DNA of 5,202 bases from Gammaproteobacteria bacterium (lineage in GTDB: Bacteria; Pseudomonadota; Gammaproteobacteria; CAJXQU01), in the NCBI GenBank assembly GCA_026984275.1, contig JALSSM010000036.1, forward strand, positions 1-5,202, written 5' to 3'. The position numbers and the translations under genes were made by a program. Position 1 is the first letter of the stretch. Every line of letters begins with the position of its first letter. Positions 1 through 5,197 of the stretch are shown piece by piece. The notes under the pieces are model-generated. The model did not search any database. It was not told the origin of the DNA and worked only from the letters and a program-made list of their open reading frames with translations.

Positions 1-33
1 GCGGAACCTGTACAGCCTGAGGAGAGTAGATAA
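1..33 (+). CDS. C-terminal end of an upstream gene, probably cvpA (partial)
   Basis: Frame 1 is open from the left edge and reads AEPVQPEESR followed by TAA, which ends three bases before the purF start codon. In many gammaproteobacteria the gene directly upstream of purF is cvpA, a small inner-membrane protein needed for colicin V production, and the tight spacing here suggests the same operon. Ten residues carry no diagnostic motif, so the name is inferred from position only. The purF ribosome binding site lies inside this coding end, as expected for translationally close genes. Confidence 0.4.
   Translation, partial: AEPVQPEESR
19..26 (+). promoter_or_regulatory. Ribosome binding site of purF
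   Basis: GAGGAGAG is a good Shine-Dalgarno match ending about ten bases before the GTG at 37. It supports GTG as the purF start, which also places the catalytic cysteine at residue 2. Confidence 0.65.
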
Positions 34-36
34 CTC

Positions 37-1554
37 GTGTGTGGCATTATTGGCATCGTAGCGAAAAGTGCCGTTAATCAGGCTATTTATGATGGCCTGA
101 CGGTACTTCAACACCGCGGTCAGGATGCAGCGGGTATCGCCACTTATCGAAAAGGGAAGTTGAAGTTACGCAAATCAAATGGTCTGGTAGACCAGGTCTT
201 CCACACCAGACATATGTTAAATCTGCAAGGTGAAATGGGGATTGGACATGTGCGTTACCCAACGGCCGGATGTTCATCCTCAGCCGAAGCTCAACCGTTC
301 TATGTCAACTCGCCCTATGGAATTTCTCTTGCACATAACGGTAATCTGACCAATATCAAAGAGCTGAAACGTGAGTTGTTCAGAAGTGGGTTGAGGCATA
401 TCAACACAGAGTCTGACTCAGAGGTCTTACTCAATGTTTTCGCCGATGAATTACAGCAGATGGGTAAATTCCGAATCAACTCAGACGATATTTTTACGGC
501 AATGAAGGGGGTTTATCAACGTTGTCGTGGTGGTTATGCAGCCGTTGCCATGATCAACGGTGTTGGAATTGTTGGCTTCAGGGATCCAAATGGAATACGT
601 CCCATCGTATTTGGTAAACGAGAAACGAATAAAGGGACAGAATATATCTTTGCCTCGGAAAGTGTCGCCATTGATTCTCTGGACTTTGAACTGATCCGTG
701 ATGTTCGACCTGGCGAAGCCGTTTTTATCGATAAAAAGGGTAATATTTTTACTTGCCAGTGTGTACCCGAAGCGAAACAGAATCCCTGTATTTTTGAATA
801 TGTCTATTTTGCTCGTCCTGATTCAATTATCGATGACATTTCAGTGGTCAAGTCACGTATGCGAATGGGTGAGTTCCTGGCCAGAAAGATTCAACGAGAT
901 TGGCCTGATCATGATATCGATGTCATTATTCCTATTCCGGATACCAGTCGTACAGCAGCTATGGAAATGGCTCATGAGCTGGATGTGAAATACAGAGAAG
1001 GGTTTATCAAAAATCGATACATCCCTCGTACTTTCATTATGCCAGGTCAGAGTAAGCGGAAAAAATCAGTCCGACAAAAACTGAATGCCATTGATCTGGA
1101 ATTTAAAGACAAGAATGTGATGTTGGTTGATGATTCAATTGTTCGCGGTACAACCTCCGGACAGATCATTCAGATGGCCAGAGAAGCTGGAGCGAAGAAG
1201 GTCTATTTTGCTTCTGCTGCGCCACCGGTTCGATATCAAAATGTTTACGGTATTGATATGCCGGCTGCCGAAGAATTAATTGCACATAACAGAACTGAAC
1301 AGGAAGTCTGTGACCTGATCGGCGCTGATCGAATGATTTATCAGGAGCTGGACGACTTGATCGAGTCAGCGCGTATCGGTAACCCGGAGATTGCAGAGTT
1401 TGATGTGTCCTGTTTTACTGGAAAATATGTCACCGGAGATATCAGTCAAGGCTATTTAAATAACCTGGAGAAATCGCGATCGGACAAGGCGAAACAAAAA
1501 AGAAATTCTGATGAAGGTGATGATCCATCGGATGAGATTTCAATGACAGCCTGA
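37..1554 (+). CDS. purF: Amidophosphoribosyltransferase (PurF)
   Basis: PurF transfers the amide nitrogen of glutamine to PRPP to give 5-phosphoribosylamine, the first committed step of cytoplasmic purine synthesis. The protein has 505 residues, the same length as E. coli PurF. The N-terminal class II glutamine amidotransferase (Ntn-hydrolase) domain starts MCGIIGIV, so Met removal exposes the nucleophile Cys2; GHVRYPTAG (70-78, with Arg73) and HNGNLTN (100-106) build the glutamine site. RDPNGIRP lies at 182-189. The C-terminal phosphoribosyltransferase domain carries the PRPP-binding signature VMLVDDSIVRGTTS (361-374). The tail after about residue 478 is charged and low in complexity. The start is GTG, forced by Cys2 and the upstream ribosome binding site. 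No terminator follows immediately; the nearest is the metZ attenuator, so purF readthrough would also meet that terminator. The enzyme is normally feedback-inhibited by purine nucleotides. No purine-repressor site can be judged because the promoter lies outside the window. Confidence 0.98.
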   Translation: MCGIIGIVAKSAVNQAIYDGLTVLQHRGQDAAGIATYRKGKLKLRKSNGLVDQVFHTRHMLNLQGEMGIGHVRYPTAGCSSSAEAQPFYVNSPYGISLAHNGNLTNIKELKRELFRSGLRHINTESDSEVLLNVFADELQQMGKFRINSDDIFTAMKGVYQRCRGGYAAVAMINGVGIVGFRDPNGIRPIVFGKRETNKGTEYIFASESVAIDSLDFELIRDVRPGEAVFIDKKGNIFTCQCVPEAKQNPCIFEYVYFARPDSIIDDISVVKSRMRMGEFLARKIQRDWPDHDIDVIIPIPDTSRTAAMEMAHELDVKYREGFIKNRYIPRTFIMPGQSKRKKSVRQKLNAIDLEFKDKNVMLVDDSIVRGTTSGQIIQMAREAGAKKVYFASAAPPVRYQNVYGIDMPAAEELIAHNRTEQEVCDLIGADRMIYQELDDLIESARIGNPEIAEFDVSCFTGKYVTGDISQGYLNNLEKSRSDKAKQKRNSDEGDDPSDEISMTA

Positions 1555-1575
1555 TCTTTTAAACTTCTCTATTCA

Positions 1576-1604
1576 TTGACAGAACAACAGCGATGTCCTA
1601 ACCT
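1576..1604 (+). promoter_or_regulatory. Sigma-70-type promoter for the metZ leader
   Basis: A perfect -35 box TTGACA (1576-1581) is followed after 17 bp by TAACCT (1599-1604), which keeps the three most important -10 bases (T, A and final T). The predicted start is near 1610-1612, exactly where the first strand of the riboswitch P1 helix begins. That coincidence strengthens both calls. It gives metZ its own promoter despite the upstream purF. Confidence 0.6.
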
Positions 1605-1608
1605 GTTA

Positions 1609-1663
1609 GTGCGCCGATTTGATTCACTTCAGCTTGCAGGCGCGTAATAAATTTTGCTAAAGC
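1609..1663 (+). promoter_or_regulatory. SAM-II riboswitch aptamer controlling metZ
   Basis: The RNA has the SAM-II arrangement. P1 is GCGCC (1611-1615) pairing with GGCGC (1639-1643), extendable by two G-U pairs. P1 is followed at once by the conserved GATTT (1616-1620). The loop ends in CTTGCA (1633-1638), then come GCGTAATAAAT (1641-1651) and the terminal strand GCTAAA (1656-1661). This matches the remembered core of the Agrobacterium metA SAM-II aptamer (GAUUU, UUGCA, GCGCGU-AUAAAU, GCUAAA in the same order and similar spacing). In the family these parts fold into an H-type pseudoknot that binds S-adenosylmethionine, the 3' strand pairing back to the loop. SAM-II elements lie upstream of methionine-synthesis genes, and metZ follows here. 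SAM-V shares a similar core and is the nearest alternative. Confidence 0.87.
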
Positions 1664-1680
1664 GTACGGCCTGCTTTAGC
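1656..1680 (+). promoter_or_regulatory. Antiterminator hairpin of the metZ leader
   Basis: GCTAAAGC (1656-1663) and GCTTTAGC (1673-1680) form a perfect 8-bp hairpin with a 9-nt loop. Its left arm contains the SAM-II pseudoknot strand GCTAAA and its right arm is the 5' half of the terminator. The hairpin therefore excludes both the SAM-bound aptamer and the terminator. I infer that it forms when SAM is scarce and lets polymerase reach metZ. Confidence 0.65.
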
Positions 1681-1702
1681 TCTCGCTAAACGCGGGTTTT
1701 TT
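1670..1702 (+). terminator. Rho-independent terminator (metZ attenuator)
   Basis: The stem pairs CCTGC-TTTAGC (1670-1680) with GCTAAA-c-GCGGG (1685-1696). It has an 11-bp helix, one bulged C at 1691, one G-U pair and a TCTC loop, followed by six T (1697-1702). It sits 31 bp before the metZ start, downstream of the SAM-II aptamer, and shares its 5' arm with the antiterminator. It would also stop transcripts running on from purF. Confidence 0.75.
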
Positions 1703-1723
1703 CGTTTTGGGCCGATGAAATTC

Positions 1724-1728
1724 AGGTG
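1724..1728 (+). promoter_or_regulatory. Ribosome binding site of metZ
   Basis: AGGTG lies five bases before the ATG at 1734. It is outside the riboswitch and terminator stems, so control by sequestering the Shine-Dalgarno sequence, usual for SAM-II elements, is not the apparent mechanism here. Confidence 0.55.
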
Positions 1729-1733
1729 TCAAA

Positions 1734-2906
1734 ATGATTGATAAAGATCAGGAATACAAGTTACAAACGCTGGCTGTCAGGGCTGGGCAGCATAGAACCG
1801 CCGAGTCAGAACACAGCGAAGCGATTTTTCCAACGTCCAGTTTCGTTTTTAAGAATGCAGCACAAGCCGCTGCCCGTTTTTCGGGAGATGAGCCAGGTAA
1901 TATCTATTCACGTTTCACCAACCCAACGGTCAGAACTTTTGAAGAGCGACTGGCGGCACTTGAAGGAGCTGAACGATGTATCGCAACTTCTTCCGGGATG
2001 AGTGCGATTTTAAGTACCTGTTTAGGACTTCTGGAACAGGGCGATCATATCGTCTCTTCACGCAGTATTTTTGGAACAACGGTGGGTTTGTTTAATGGCA
2101 TTCTGAGTAAATTTGGTGTCGAAACGACTTTTGTTCCATTAACTGATCTCACTGCATGGGAAGCGGCTATTCAGCCGGAAACCAGAATTCTGTTTCTGGA
2201 AACCCCCTCGAATCCGTTGACAGAAGTGGCTGATATCAGAGCGCTTGCCGATCTTGCACATTCTCGAGGATGTCTGTTGATTGTCGATAATTGCTTTTGT
2301 ACACCAGCATTACAAAAGCCGTTAACGTTAGGTGCTGACATCGTGATCCATTCAGCAACAAAATATCTGGACGGACAGGGTCGTTGTATTGGTGGTGCGA
2401 TTGTCAGTAGCGAAAAGTTGATCGGAGAATCTGTATTCGGAATATTACGAAGTGGCGGCACAACCATGAGTCCATTCAATGCCTGGGTCTTTCTGAAAGG
2501 GCTGGAAACGCTCTCGATCAGGATGAAAGCGCATTGTGAGAATGCTTTGGATATTGCCCATTGGTTACAGGATCAGTCTTTCGTGAAACGTGTTTATTAT
2601 CCCGGACTTGAAAATCATCCTCAGTACCAATTAGCGAAGGAGCAGCAGTCCGGCTTTGGTGGTGTTGTTTCGTTTGAAGTAAAAGGTGGGAAAGAGGCTG
2701 CATGGCAACTGATCGATAGTACAAACATCTTTTCGATCACGGCAAATCTTGGTGACACAAAAAGCACCATCACACATCCCGGAACGACCACGCACTGGAA
2801 GCTGACTGATACTGAAAGGAAAGATGCAGGGATTACTGATAGCCTGATCAGATTATCGGTGGGTCTCGAAGATGTTGATGATCTGAAAAAAGATCTTTCT
2901 CATTAA
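1734..2906 (+). CDS. metZ: O-succinylhomoserine sulfhydrylase (MetZ)
   Basis: This is a PLP enzyme of the Cys/Met metabolism (trans-sulfuration) family that makes homocysteine directly from O-succinylhomoserine and sulfide in methionine synthesis. It has 390 residues, near the family length. Visible motifs are the cofactor-phosphate contact YSRFTNPT (58-65), SSGMSA (86-91), Asp185 in IVDNCFCTP (183-191), and the Schiff-base lysine Lys210 in HSATKYLDG (206-214). The late segment has NLGDTKSTITHPGTTTH (338-354) and LIRLSVGLED (371-380), whose Arg373 should bind the substrate carboxylate. The purF-metZ order is the one seen in Pseudomonas relatives and favours MetZ over cystathionine gamma-synthase or MetY, which share the fold. 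The riboswitch leader independently ties the gene to methionine/SAM supply. The start ATG has AGGTG five bases upstream. Acyl specificity (succinyl or acetyl) cannot be proven from motifs alone. Confidence 0.92.
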   Translation: MIDKDQEYKLQTLAVRAGQHRTAESEHSEAIFPTSSFVFKNAAQAAARFSGDEPGNIYSRFTNPTVRTFEERLAALEGAERCIATSSGMSAILSTCLGLLEQGDHIVSSRSIFGTTVGLFNGILSKFGVETTFVPLTDLTAWEAAIQPETRILFLETPSNPLTEVADIRALADLAHSRGCLLIVDNCFCTPALQKPLTLGADIVIHSATKYLDGQGRCIGGAIVSSEKLIGESVFGILRSGGTTMSPFNAWVFLKGLETLSIRMKAHCENALDIAHWLQDQSFVKRVYYPGLENHPQYQLAKEQQSGFGGVVSFEVKGGKEAAWQLIDSTNIFSITANLGDTKSTITHPGTTTHWKLTDTERKDAGITDSLIRLSVGLEDVDDLKKDLSH

Positions 2907-2928
2907 ACAATTCTGGTTAACAAAGTAA

Positions 2929-2950
2929 GGCGGACTCGCTTCAGTCCGCC
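2929..2950. terminator. GC-rich hairpin downstream of metZ (possible terminator)
   Basis: GGCGGACT (2929-2936) and AGTCCGCC (2943-2950) form a perfect 8-bp stem with a 6-nt loop, 23 bp after the metZ stop. No T-run follows on the plus strand; on the minus strand it is followed by the weakly T-rich TTACTTTGTT. It may protect the metZ 3' end or terminate inefficiently. Confidence 0.45.
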
Positions 2951-2997
2951 GGTACTAAATCTCAATGAGGTTTAAATACGGCACACTGCGCGAGTGC

Positions 2998-3036
2998 GGC
3001 CTATGTGCAGATATTGGCGTTACCAGCCATAGAGCC
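2998..3036. repeat. Imperfect hairpin in the metZ/aminotransferase gap
   Basis: GGCCTATG (2998-3005) pairs with CATAG-a-GCC (3028-3036), eight pairs with one bulged A, enclosing a loop that can form TGG/CCA. It abuts the next hairpin and shares bases 3032-3036 with it, so the two cannot form fully at once. Confidence 0.4.
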
Positions 3037-3071
3037 GAAGGAAGAACTTTCTATAGCCCTTCCTTCAGCTC
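3032..3071. terminator. Hairpin after the convergent aminotransferase gene
   Basis: GAGC-C-GAAGGAAG (3032-3044) pairs with CTTCCTTC-A-GCTC (3059-3071): twelve base pairs, one C-A mismatch, 14-nt loop. It is 25 bp beyond the aminotransferase stop. Position between convergent genes suggests a bidirectional 3'-end structure, but neither side has a clear U-tract, so intrinsic termination is not assured. Confidence 0.4.
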
Positions 3072-3095
3072 ATTCAAGATTATTTACAGGCTATC

Positions 3096-4466
3096 TTAAC
3101 GTCCGTAAACATCAATCCCTGGAAGTGGACGATGATACTTGGCAACATTTCTATACGCTTTAGATGCCGCTGAAATACCAGCGTCAACATCAACTGGTAC
3201 GCCCGCTTCGTCACACGCGTTCAAAAAGGCAATAGAAGCCTGCAGAGCGTGTTGTGGCTGAATACCGCCAGTGGCACAAAGACGCCAGCCCAGATCAGGT
3301 GCACCCGGAATAGCGGCCGCTTCTACGGCGTGCTTGGTAAACATGATGTTAAGTACTTCCGTGATTTTTTGTACACCAAAACCTTCTGGTGCTTTAACCG
3401 CCGTCACTGCATTAGATTGGATATGTTCTTCTTTTGCGACCAACTCTAAGCCTGCGCCTTTAACCGCAGCACGATAAACTTCAGAACAATCCTTATGACG
3501 TTCACAAACGCGATCAATACCTTCGATCGCAAGCGTATCCAACGCCACAGCGAATTGAGCGTAATTGCCTGGTGTTTCAAGGTGTAGCCCCAGAGAATCC
3601 ATCGCATCAATCATCTTGGTAAGGTGGAGGAAGTGTTGACCTTTTTTAATACCTGCATCGGCAAGCGCTTTGTCGGCCTCATAAACTTTCTCAACCGCTT
3701 TAGCGCTGAGAGAGAGCATGCCGATGCCGGGGGTACCCATGATACCTTTCTGGCTACAGCCAATAAGCATATCGATGCCCATTTCAGTCATGTTGCATGG
3801 CATACTACCGATGGCAGATATACCGTCAATAACAAGCAGTGCTGGGTGGTTCAGGTCATCCAGTATGTCGCGTAACTTTTTAGGATCAGTCGTCACGCCT
3901 GAGCCTGTTTCGTTTAGCGGAGCCATGACTAATTTGATGGAATGATCTGTGTCTTTTTCCAGGACTTCTCTGCACTTGTCAAAGGGCAGGTCTTCACCAA
4001 TTTCACCTTTCAGACGAATCACGTTTCTGCCCAGATTTTCAACGCAGTTACCCATAGCGGTACTGAAAGCACCAATTTCCAGAGTAACAACAGCAGGTGC
4101 GTCGGAATCGGCTTCGCCAGGGAAGCGACATGAGCCTGCAGCCGCTTCGGTAGCAGCGGTACCTGAGCCGGTGAAGAACAAAGCCCTGCCGCCTTCTTGC
4201 ATACCGACCAATTTACCGTACTCTTCACGAACCGTTGTAAAAAACTTCGCGACGCTTGGGCCACGCATACCTCTTGTTTGAGTCGAAGTAAATTGAGTCA
4301 CCAGATCAGAGCCAAAAGCTGGGCCTGGTGTCACGTTGATGATCTTGCTATGTGGAGACCAGACCGGAGCTTTATCATCAAGAAATTCGTTTTCATTTGG
4401 TCCAACCTGATCCGTTTCGATAAGACGTCTAAGCCCGGAAAGTGGAGAGATTAATTCATTAGTCAT
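3096..4466 (-). CDS. Class V PLP-dependent aminotransferase (AGT/serine-glyoxylate/PhnW-like)
   Basis: This is a 456-residue fold-type I aminotransferase of class V. The motifs appear in order: NVTPGPA (44-50), TRGMRGP (64-70), the cofactor-phosphate loop TGSGTAATEA (99-108), LNETGSG (184-190, compare the HNETSTG type of serine-glyoxylate and alanine-glyoxylate enzymes), Asp214 in VIDGISAIG (212-220), and Schiff-base Lys240 in CSQKGIMGTPGIGM (237-250). GWRLCATGG (393-401) holds Arg395, which should bind the substrate carboxylate. The SQKG signature resembles serine-glyoxylate/AGT enzymes, while the following GTPGIG is also reminiscent of 2-aminoethylphosphonate aminotransferases, so the amino donor is undecided. 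The protein is about 60 residues longer than usual, with about 40 extra N-terminal residues and a C-terminal tail ending LPGIDVYGR. I choose ATG at 4466: AGAGGA lies eight bases upstream, whereas the in-frame TTG at 4472 would sit only two bases from it. The gene is convergent with metZ and divergent from an unseen gene on the right. Confidence 0.88.
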   Translation of the reverse strand: MTNELISPLSGLRRLIETDQVGPNENEFLDDKAPVWSPHSKIINVTPGPAFGSDLVTQFTSTQTRGMRGPSVAKFFTTVREEYGKLVGMQEGGRALFFTGSGTAATEAAAGSCRFPGEADSDAPAVVTLEIGAFSTAMGNCVENLGRNVIRLKGEIGEDLPFDKCREVLEKDTDHSIKLVMAPLNETGSGVTTDPKKLRDILDDLNHPALLVIDGISAIGSMPCNMTEMGIDMLIGCSQKGIMGTPGIGMLSLSAKAVEKVYEADKALADAGIKKGQHFLHLTKMIDAMDSLGLHLETPGNYAQFAVALDTLAIEGIDRVCERHKDCSEVYRAAVKGAGLELVAKEEHIQSNAVTAVKAPEGFGVQKITEVLNIMFTKHAVEAAAIPGAPDLGWRLCATGGIQPQHALQASIAFLNACDEAGVPVDVDAGISAASKAYRNVAKYHRPLPGIDVYGR

Positions 4467-4473
4467 TTTCAAG

Positions 4474-4480
4474 TTCCTCT
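4474..4480 (-). promoter_or_regulatory. Ribosome binding site of the aminotransferase
   Basis: Read on the minus strand this is AGAGGAA, placed about seven to eight bases before ATG at 4466. It decides the start against the TTG at 4472, which nearly touches it. Confidence 0.6.
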
Positions 4481-4572
4481 AGTATTTAACTATTTTAGTT
4501 TCTGAATAATTTAAGGAAGCTCCGATCAAGTCGTGATTGCTTTAGAACTCTTTCTTCTCAGCCTAAATTAAA

Positions 4573-4598
4573 CCAGACTTAACCTGGGGAGTCTCCCT
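4573..4598. repeat. Overlapping small inverted repeats in the aminotransferase 5' leader
   Basis: CCAG (4573-4576) can pair with CTGG (4584-4587), AGACT (4575-4579) with AGTCT (4590-4594), and GGGA with TCCC around GTC (4587-4597). The pairings are mutually exclusive. They lie in the presumed 5' untranslated part of the aminotransferase transcript. No known riboswitch is recognised. Confidence 0.3.
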
Positions 4599-4609
4599 AA
4601 GTGAACAGT

Positions 4610-4651
4610 GATATAACGGTGCTCTTTTTTTGTAGTGTGATTTTGAACACA
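4610..4651 (-). promoter_or_regulatory. Candidate CRP-dependent class II promoter of the aminotransferase
   Basis: TGTGATTTTGAACACA (4636-4651) matches the CRP/Vfr consensus TGTGA-N6-TCACA at nine of ten defined bases. On the minus strand, TATATC (4610-4615) is a plausible -10 box, giving a start near 4603 and placing the CRP site centre about 40-41 bp upstream, the class II geometry. There is no good -35 box, as expected where an activator is required. The implied 5' leader is about 137 nt. The site could alternatively act on the rightward gene from further away. Confidence 0.4.
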
Positions 4652-4664
4652 GCTTCCTCAAATA

Positions 4665-4682
4665 AGCGATGTTATCATCGCT
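4665..4682. promoter_or_regulatory. Operator-like palindrome in the divergent control region
   Basis: AGCGATGTTATCATCGCT is a perfect inverted repeat with 7-bp arms and a 4-bp centre. It lies 14 bp from the CRP-like site, between the leftward and rightward promoters, in DNA with no T-run for a terminator. Its size fits a dimeric repressor operator. The cognate regulator is not recognisable. Confidence 0.4.
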
Positions 4683-4718
4683 AACCTTCAGAGAAAAGTT
4701 TAGAGACGGGTTTTAATG

Positions 4719-4789
4719 ACAGGAAAAGATATAAAAATTAGAAATCGAACAAGATTCCGATTTTAAAGACTCTTAAAAAAATTTCCTGT
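4719..4789. repeat. Nested AT-rich inverted repeat
   Basis: ACAGGAAA (4719-4726) is perfectly complementary to TTTCCTGT (4782-4789). Between them AAATCG (4742-4747) pairs with CGATTT (4758-4763). The whole 71-bp block is very AT-rich and sits just upstream of the rightward -35 box, where it could be a protein-binding or UP-element-like region. Confidence 0.4.
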
Positions 4790-4804
4790 TTCTTCGAAAT
4801 TTGT

Positions 4805-4833
4805 TTGATTTCAACGGTTACCCTGTATAGTAT
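4805..4833 (+). promoter_or_regulatory. Candidate rightward sigma-70 promoter
   Basis: TTGATT (4805-4810) serves as a -35 box, with TAGTAT (4828-4833, 17-bp spacer) or the overlapping TATAGT (4826-4831, 15-bp spacer) as -10. An AT-rich stretch lies directly upstream. Transcription would begin near 4840, giving a leader of about 360 nt before the gene whose ribosome binding site ends the window. Confidence 0.45.
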
Positions 4834-5013
4834 CTAAGCCTTGCCTGACGCGATCCATGCAAAGAATATGGTGCTGCAGTGCATCATCACTAAACTGTGA
4901 TCGTCGTACTCAAAGAGTGCGTTCCGAAGTGAAGTGGCAAAAAATAATTATAAAGCATATCGATAATATAAAAGTTAAGTTTATGGTTTCTTTAAAATGG
5001 CGCAGAAGTGGCT

Positions 5014-5175
5014 ATGAAGGATCCAGGATGTGCGGTTGAACTGGGTGGTGGTGTAGCTGCTTCGCAGGAATATCTTTTTGTTCCAAAGCTAAAGACCGAA
5101 TTTAATCGGTTCTTAGTTAAGTACCATTTGCCGGGTGGCGGATGGTACTCTAAAACTATAATTCATAAAAATTGA
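5014..5175 (+). CDS. Possible small peptide, 53 residues, unknown function
   Basis: An ATG-initiated frame encodes 53 residues, beginning MKDPGCAVELGGGVAASQ and ending GGGWYSKTIIHKN. It has one cysteine, two triple-glycine stretches and a basic, aromatic middle (PKLKTEFNRFLVKYH). There is no signal peptide and no membrane segment. AGAAG lies five bases upstream, a modest ribosome binding site. The stop is 16 bp before the strong AGGAGG of the next gene, so the two would be co-transcribed. ELGGG resembles a double-glycine leader cleavage site only superficially. I recognise no family. The frame also overlaps two RNA hairpins, so it may be an accident of a structured leader. Confidence 0.35.
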   Translation: MKDPGCAVELGGGVAASQEYLFVPKLKTEFNRFLVKYHLPGGGWYSKTIIHKN

Positions 5176-5191
5176 ATATTAAATAAAACTT

Positions 5192-5197
5192 AGGAGG
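5192..5197 (+). promoter_or_regulatory. Strong ribosome binding site for a gene starting past the window
   Basis: AGGAGG is a perfect Shine-Dalgarno core followed by AAGAA up to the last base. No start codon fits within the window, so the start is expected one to a few bases beyond 5202. It shows that the 736-bp region is a divergent promoter region and leader. Confidence 0.75.

Noticed and set aside
698..988. 96-codon plus-strand ORF inside purF
   Set aside because: It is an out-of-frame shadow wholly within the strongly conserved PurF coding sequence.
2171..2479. 102-codon minus-strand ORF inside metZ
   Set aside because: It is antisense to the PLP-binding core of MetZ and shows no family features or ribosome binding site of note.
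2929..2950. Standard Rho-independent terminator of metZ
   Set aside because: The stem is strong but followed by GGTACTAAATC, not a U-tract. It is kept only as a possible terminator.
3949..4281. 110-codon ORF antisense to the aminotransferase
   Set aside because: It is a shadow of the coding strand and low in complexity, while the opposite strand has clear class V motifs.
4467..4472. TTG start giving the aminotransferase two extra residues
   Set aside because: The ribosome binding site AGAGGA is only two bases from this TTG but eight from the ATG at 4466.
4857..5039. 60-codon ORF in the right leader
   Set aside because: It has no Shine-Dalgarno sequence before its ATG, is biased toward Arg/Lys/Ile in AT-rich DNA, and spans several RNA hairpins. 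It reads like a chance frame and overlaps the better-placed 53-codon ORF.
5157..5162. Perfect TATAAT as a promoter just before the next gene
   Set aside because: No acceptable -35 box lies 16-18 bp upstream, and the position within AT-rich DNA makes a chance match likely.
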